The notes under the pieces: model-generated
What the model was told of the DNA's origin: nothing
What the model saw: only the letters and a program-made list of their open reading frames with translations
The model's database searches: none
Assembly: GCA_963966275.1 (NCBI GenBank)
Contig: CAWZYQ010000060.1
Location: 1 to 21,954 of the forward strand
Reading direction: 5' to 3'
Length of the DNA: 21,954 nt
Source of the DNA: UBA10427 sp003500135
Lineage (GTDB): Bacteria; Bacteroidota; Bacteroidia; Cytophagales; Cyclobacteriaceae
Shown: in pieces, positions 21,853 through 21,954 of the stretch
Position numbering within the stretch: the stretch's first letter is position 1
Layout of the letters: every line of letters begins with the position of its first letter
Made by a program: the position numbers and the translations under genes

Positions 21853-21954
21853 AGTGTCCGGTAAAAAGTTACCGGGCGGGACATTTTAAAGAACCACCGG
21901 GTATGTCTACTTTTGAGTTGCGACAAAAAAGTAAGACATGGGTAAAAGTACAAA
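21853..21954 (+). mobile_element. Possible left end of an insertion sequence, cut by the window edge
   Basis: AGTGTCCGGT begins a block with a perfect 7-bp hairpin, CCGGTAA (21858-21864) and TTACCGG (21869-21875), around AAAG. GGGAC soon after (from 21878) pairs roughly with the first GTCC. Such GTGTCCGGT-like ends resemble, from memory, IS4-type elements in Bacteroidota. An ATG at 21938 opens a frame starting MGKST, like the beginning of some IS4/DUF4372 transposases. Only five complete codons are visible, so the identification is tentative. The other end lies outside the window. Confidence 0.35.

Overview
The window looks like a chromosomal segment from a Bacteroidota bacterium, most likely order Cytophagales. 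Evidence: AT-rich DNA (about 40% GC by eye); very few starts with a Shine-Dalgarno sequence; -7 boxes of the Bacteroidota type (TAnnTTTG) before truA and the EamA gene; a DUF4293 gene next to truA; a type II dehydroquinase head-to-head with xerD; and a large PAS/GAF/SpoIIE phosphatase next to a SiaB-type kinase. The order-level placement is inference. No gene-free stretch exceeds 300 bases. I see no tRNA, rRNA or CRISPR array.

Region 1 (1-6357, all minus strand) is a signalling operon. In transcription order it encodes CheR methyltransferase, a receiver-less CheB methylesterase, a two-pass membrane GAF protein, an 1166-residue Cache-HAMP-GAF-PAS-PAS-SpoIIE phosphatase, and a SiaB-family kinase cut by the left edge. 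No CheA, CheW or MCP signalling domain is visible. This is the most interesting part of the window: chemotaxis-type methylation enzymes appear tied to a SiaA/SiaB-type phosphatase/kinase switch.

Region 2 (6587-11140) is housekeeping and metabolic: a saccharopine dehydrogenase-like gene (+) that overlaps tail-to-tail with a TrmN6-like tRNA methyltransferase (-), then rnhA, marC and aroQ (all -), and xerD (+) starting 8 bp from aroQ. Region 3 (11379-12884) is a 501-residue helical protein of unknown function, closed by a bidirectional terminator. Region 4 (12942-16065) is DUF4293 (-), truA (+) and an ABC exporter (+) sharing ATGA with truA.

Region 5 (16071-21822) holds a FemAB/GNAT-like acyltransferase (-) head-to-head with an EamA transporter (+), a YigZ/IMPACT gene with a TTG start, a DEDDy 3'-5' exonuclease (-) overlapping the end of an NhaC antiporter (-), and an FAD-dependent oxidoreductase (-). 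The last ~100 bases look like the left end of an insertion sequence, with the first codons of a possible transposase. Genes are packed tightly throughout, with several overlapping stops and starts, two head-to-head pairs with gaps under 15 bp, and several tail-to-tail contacts.
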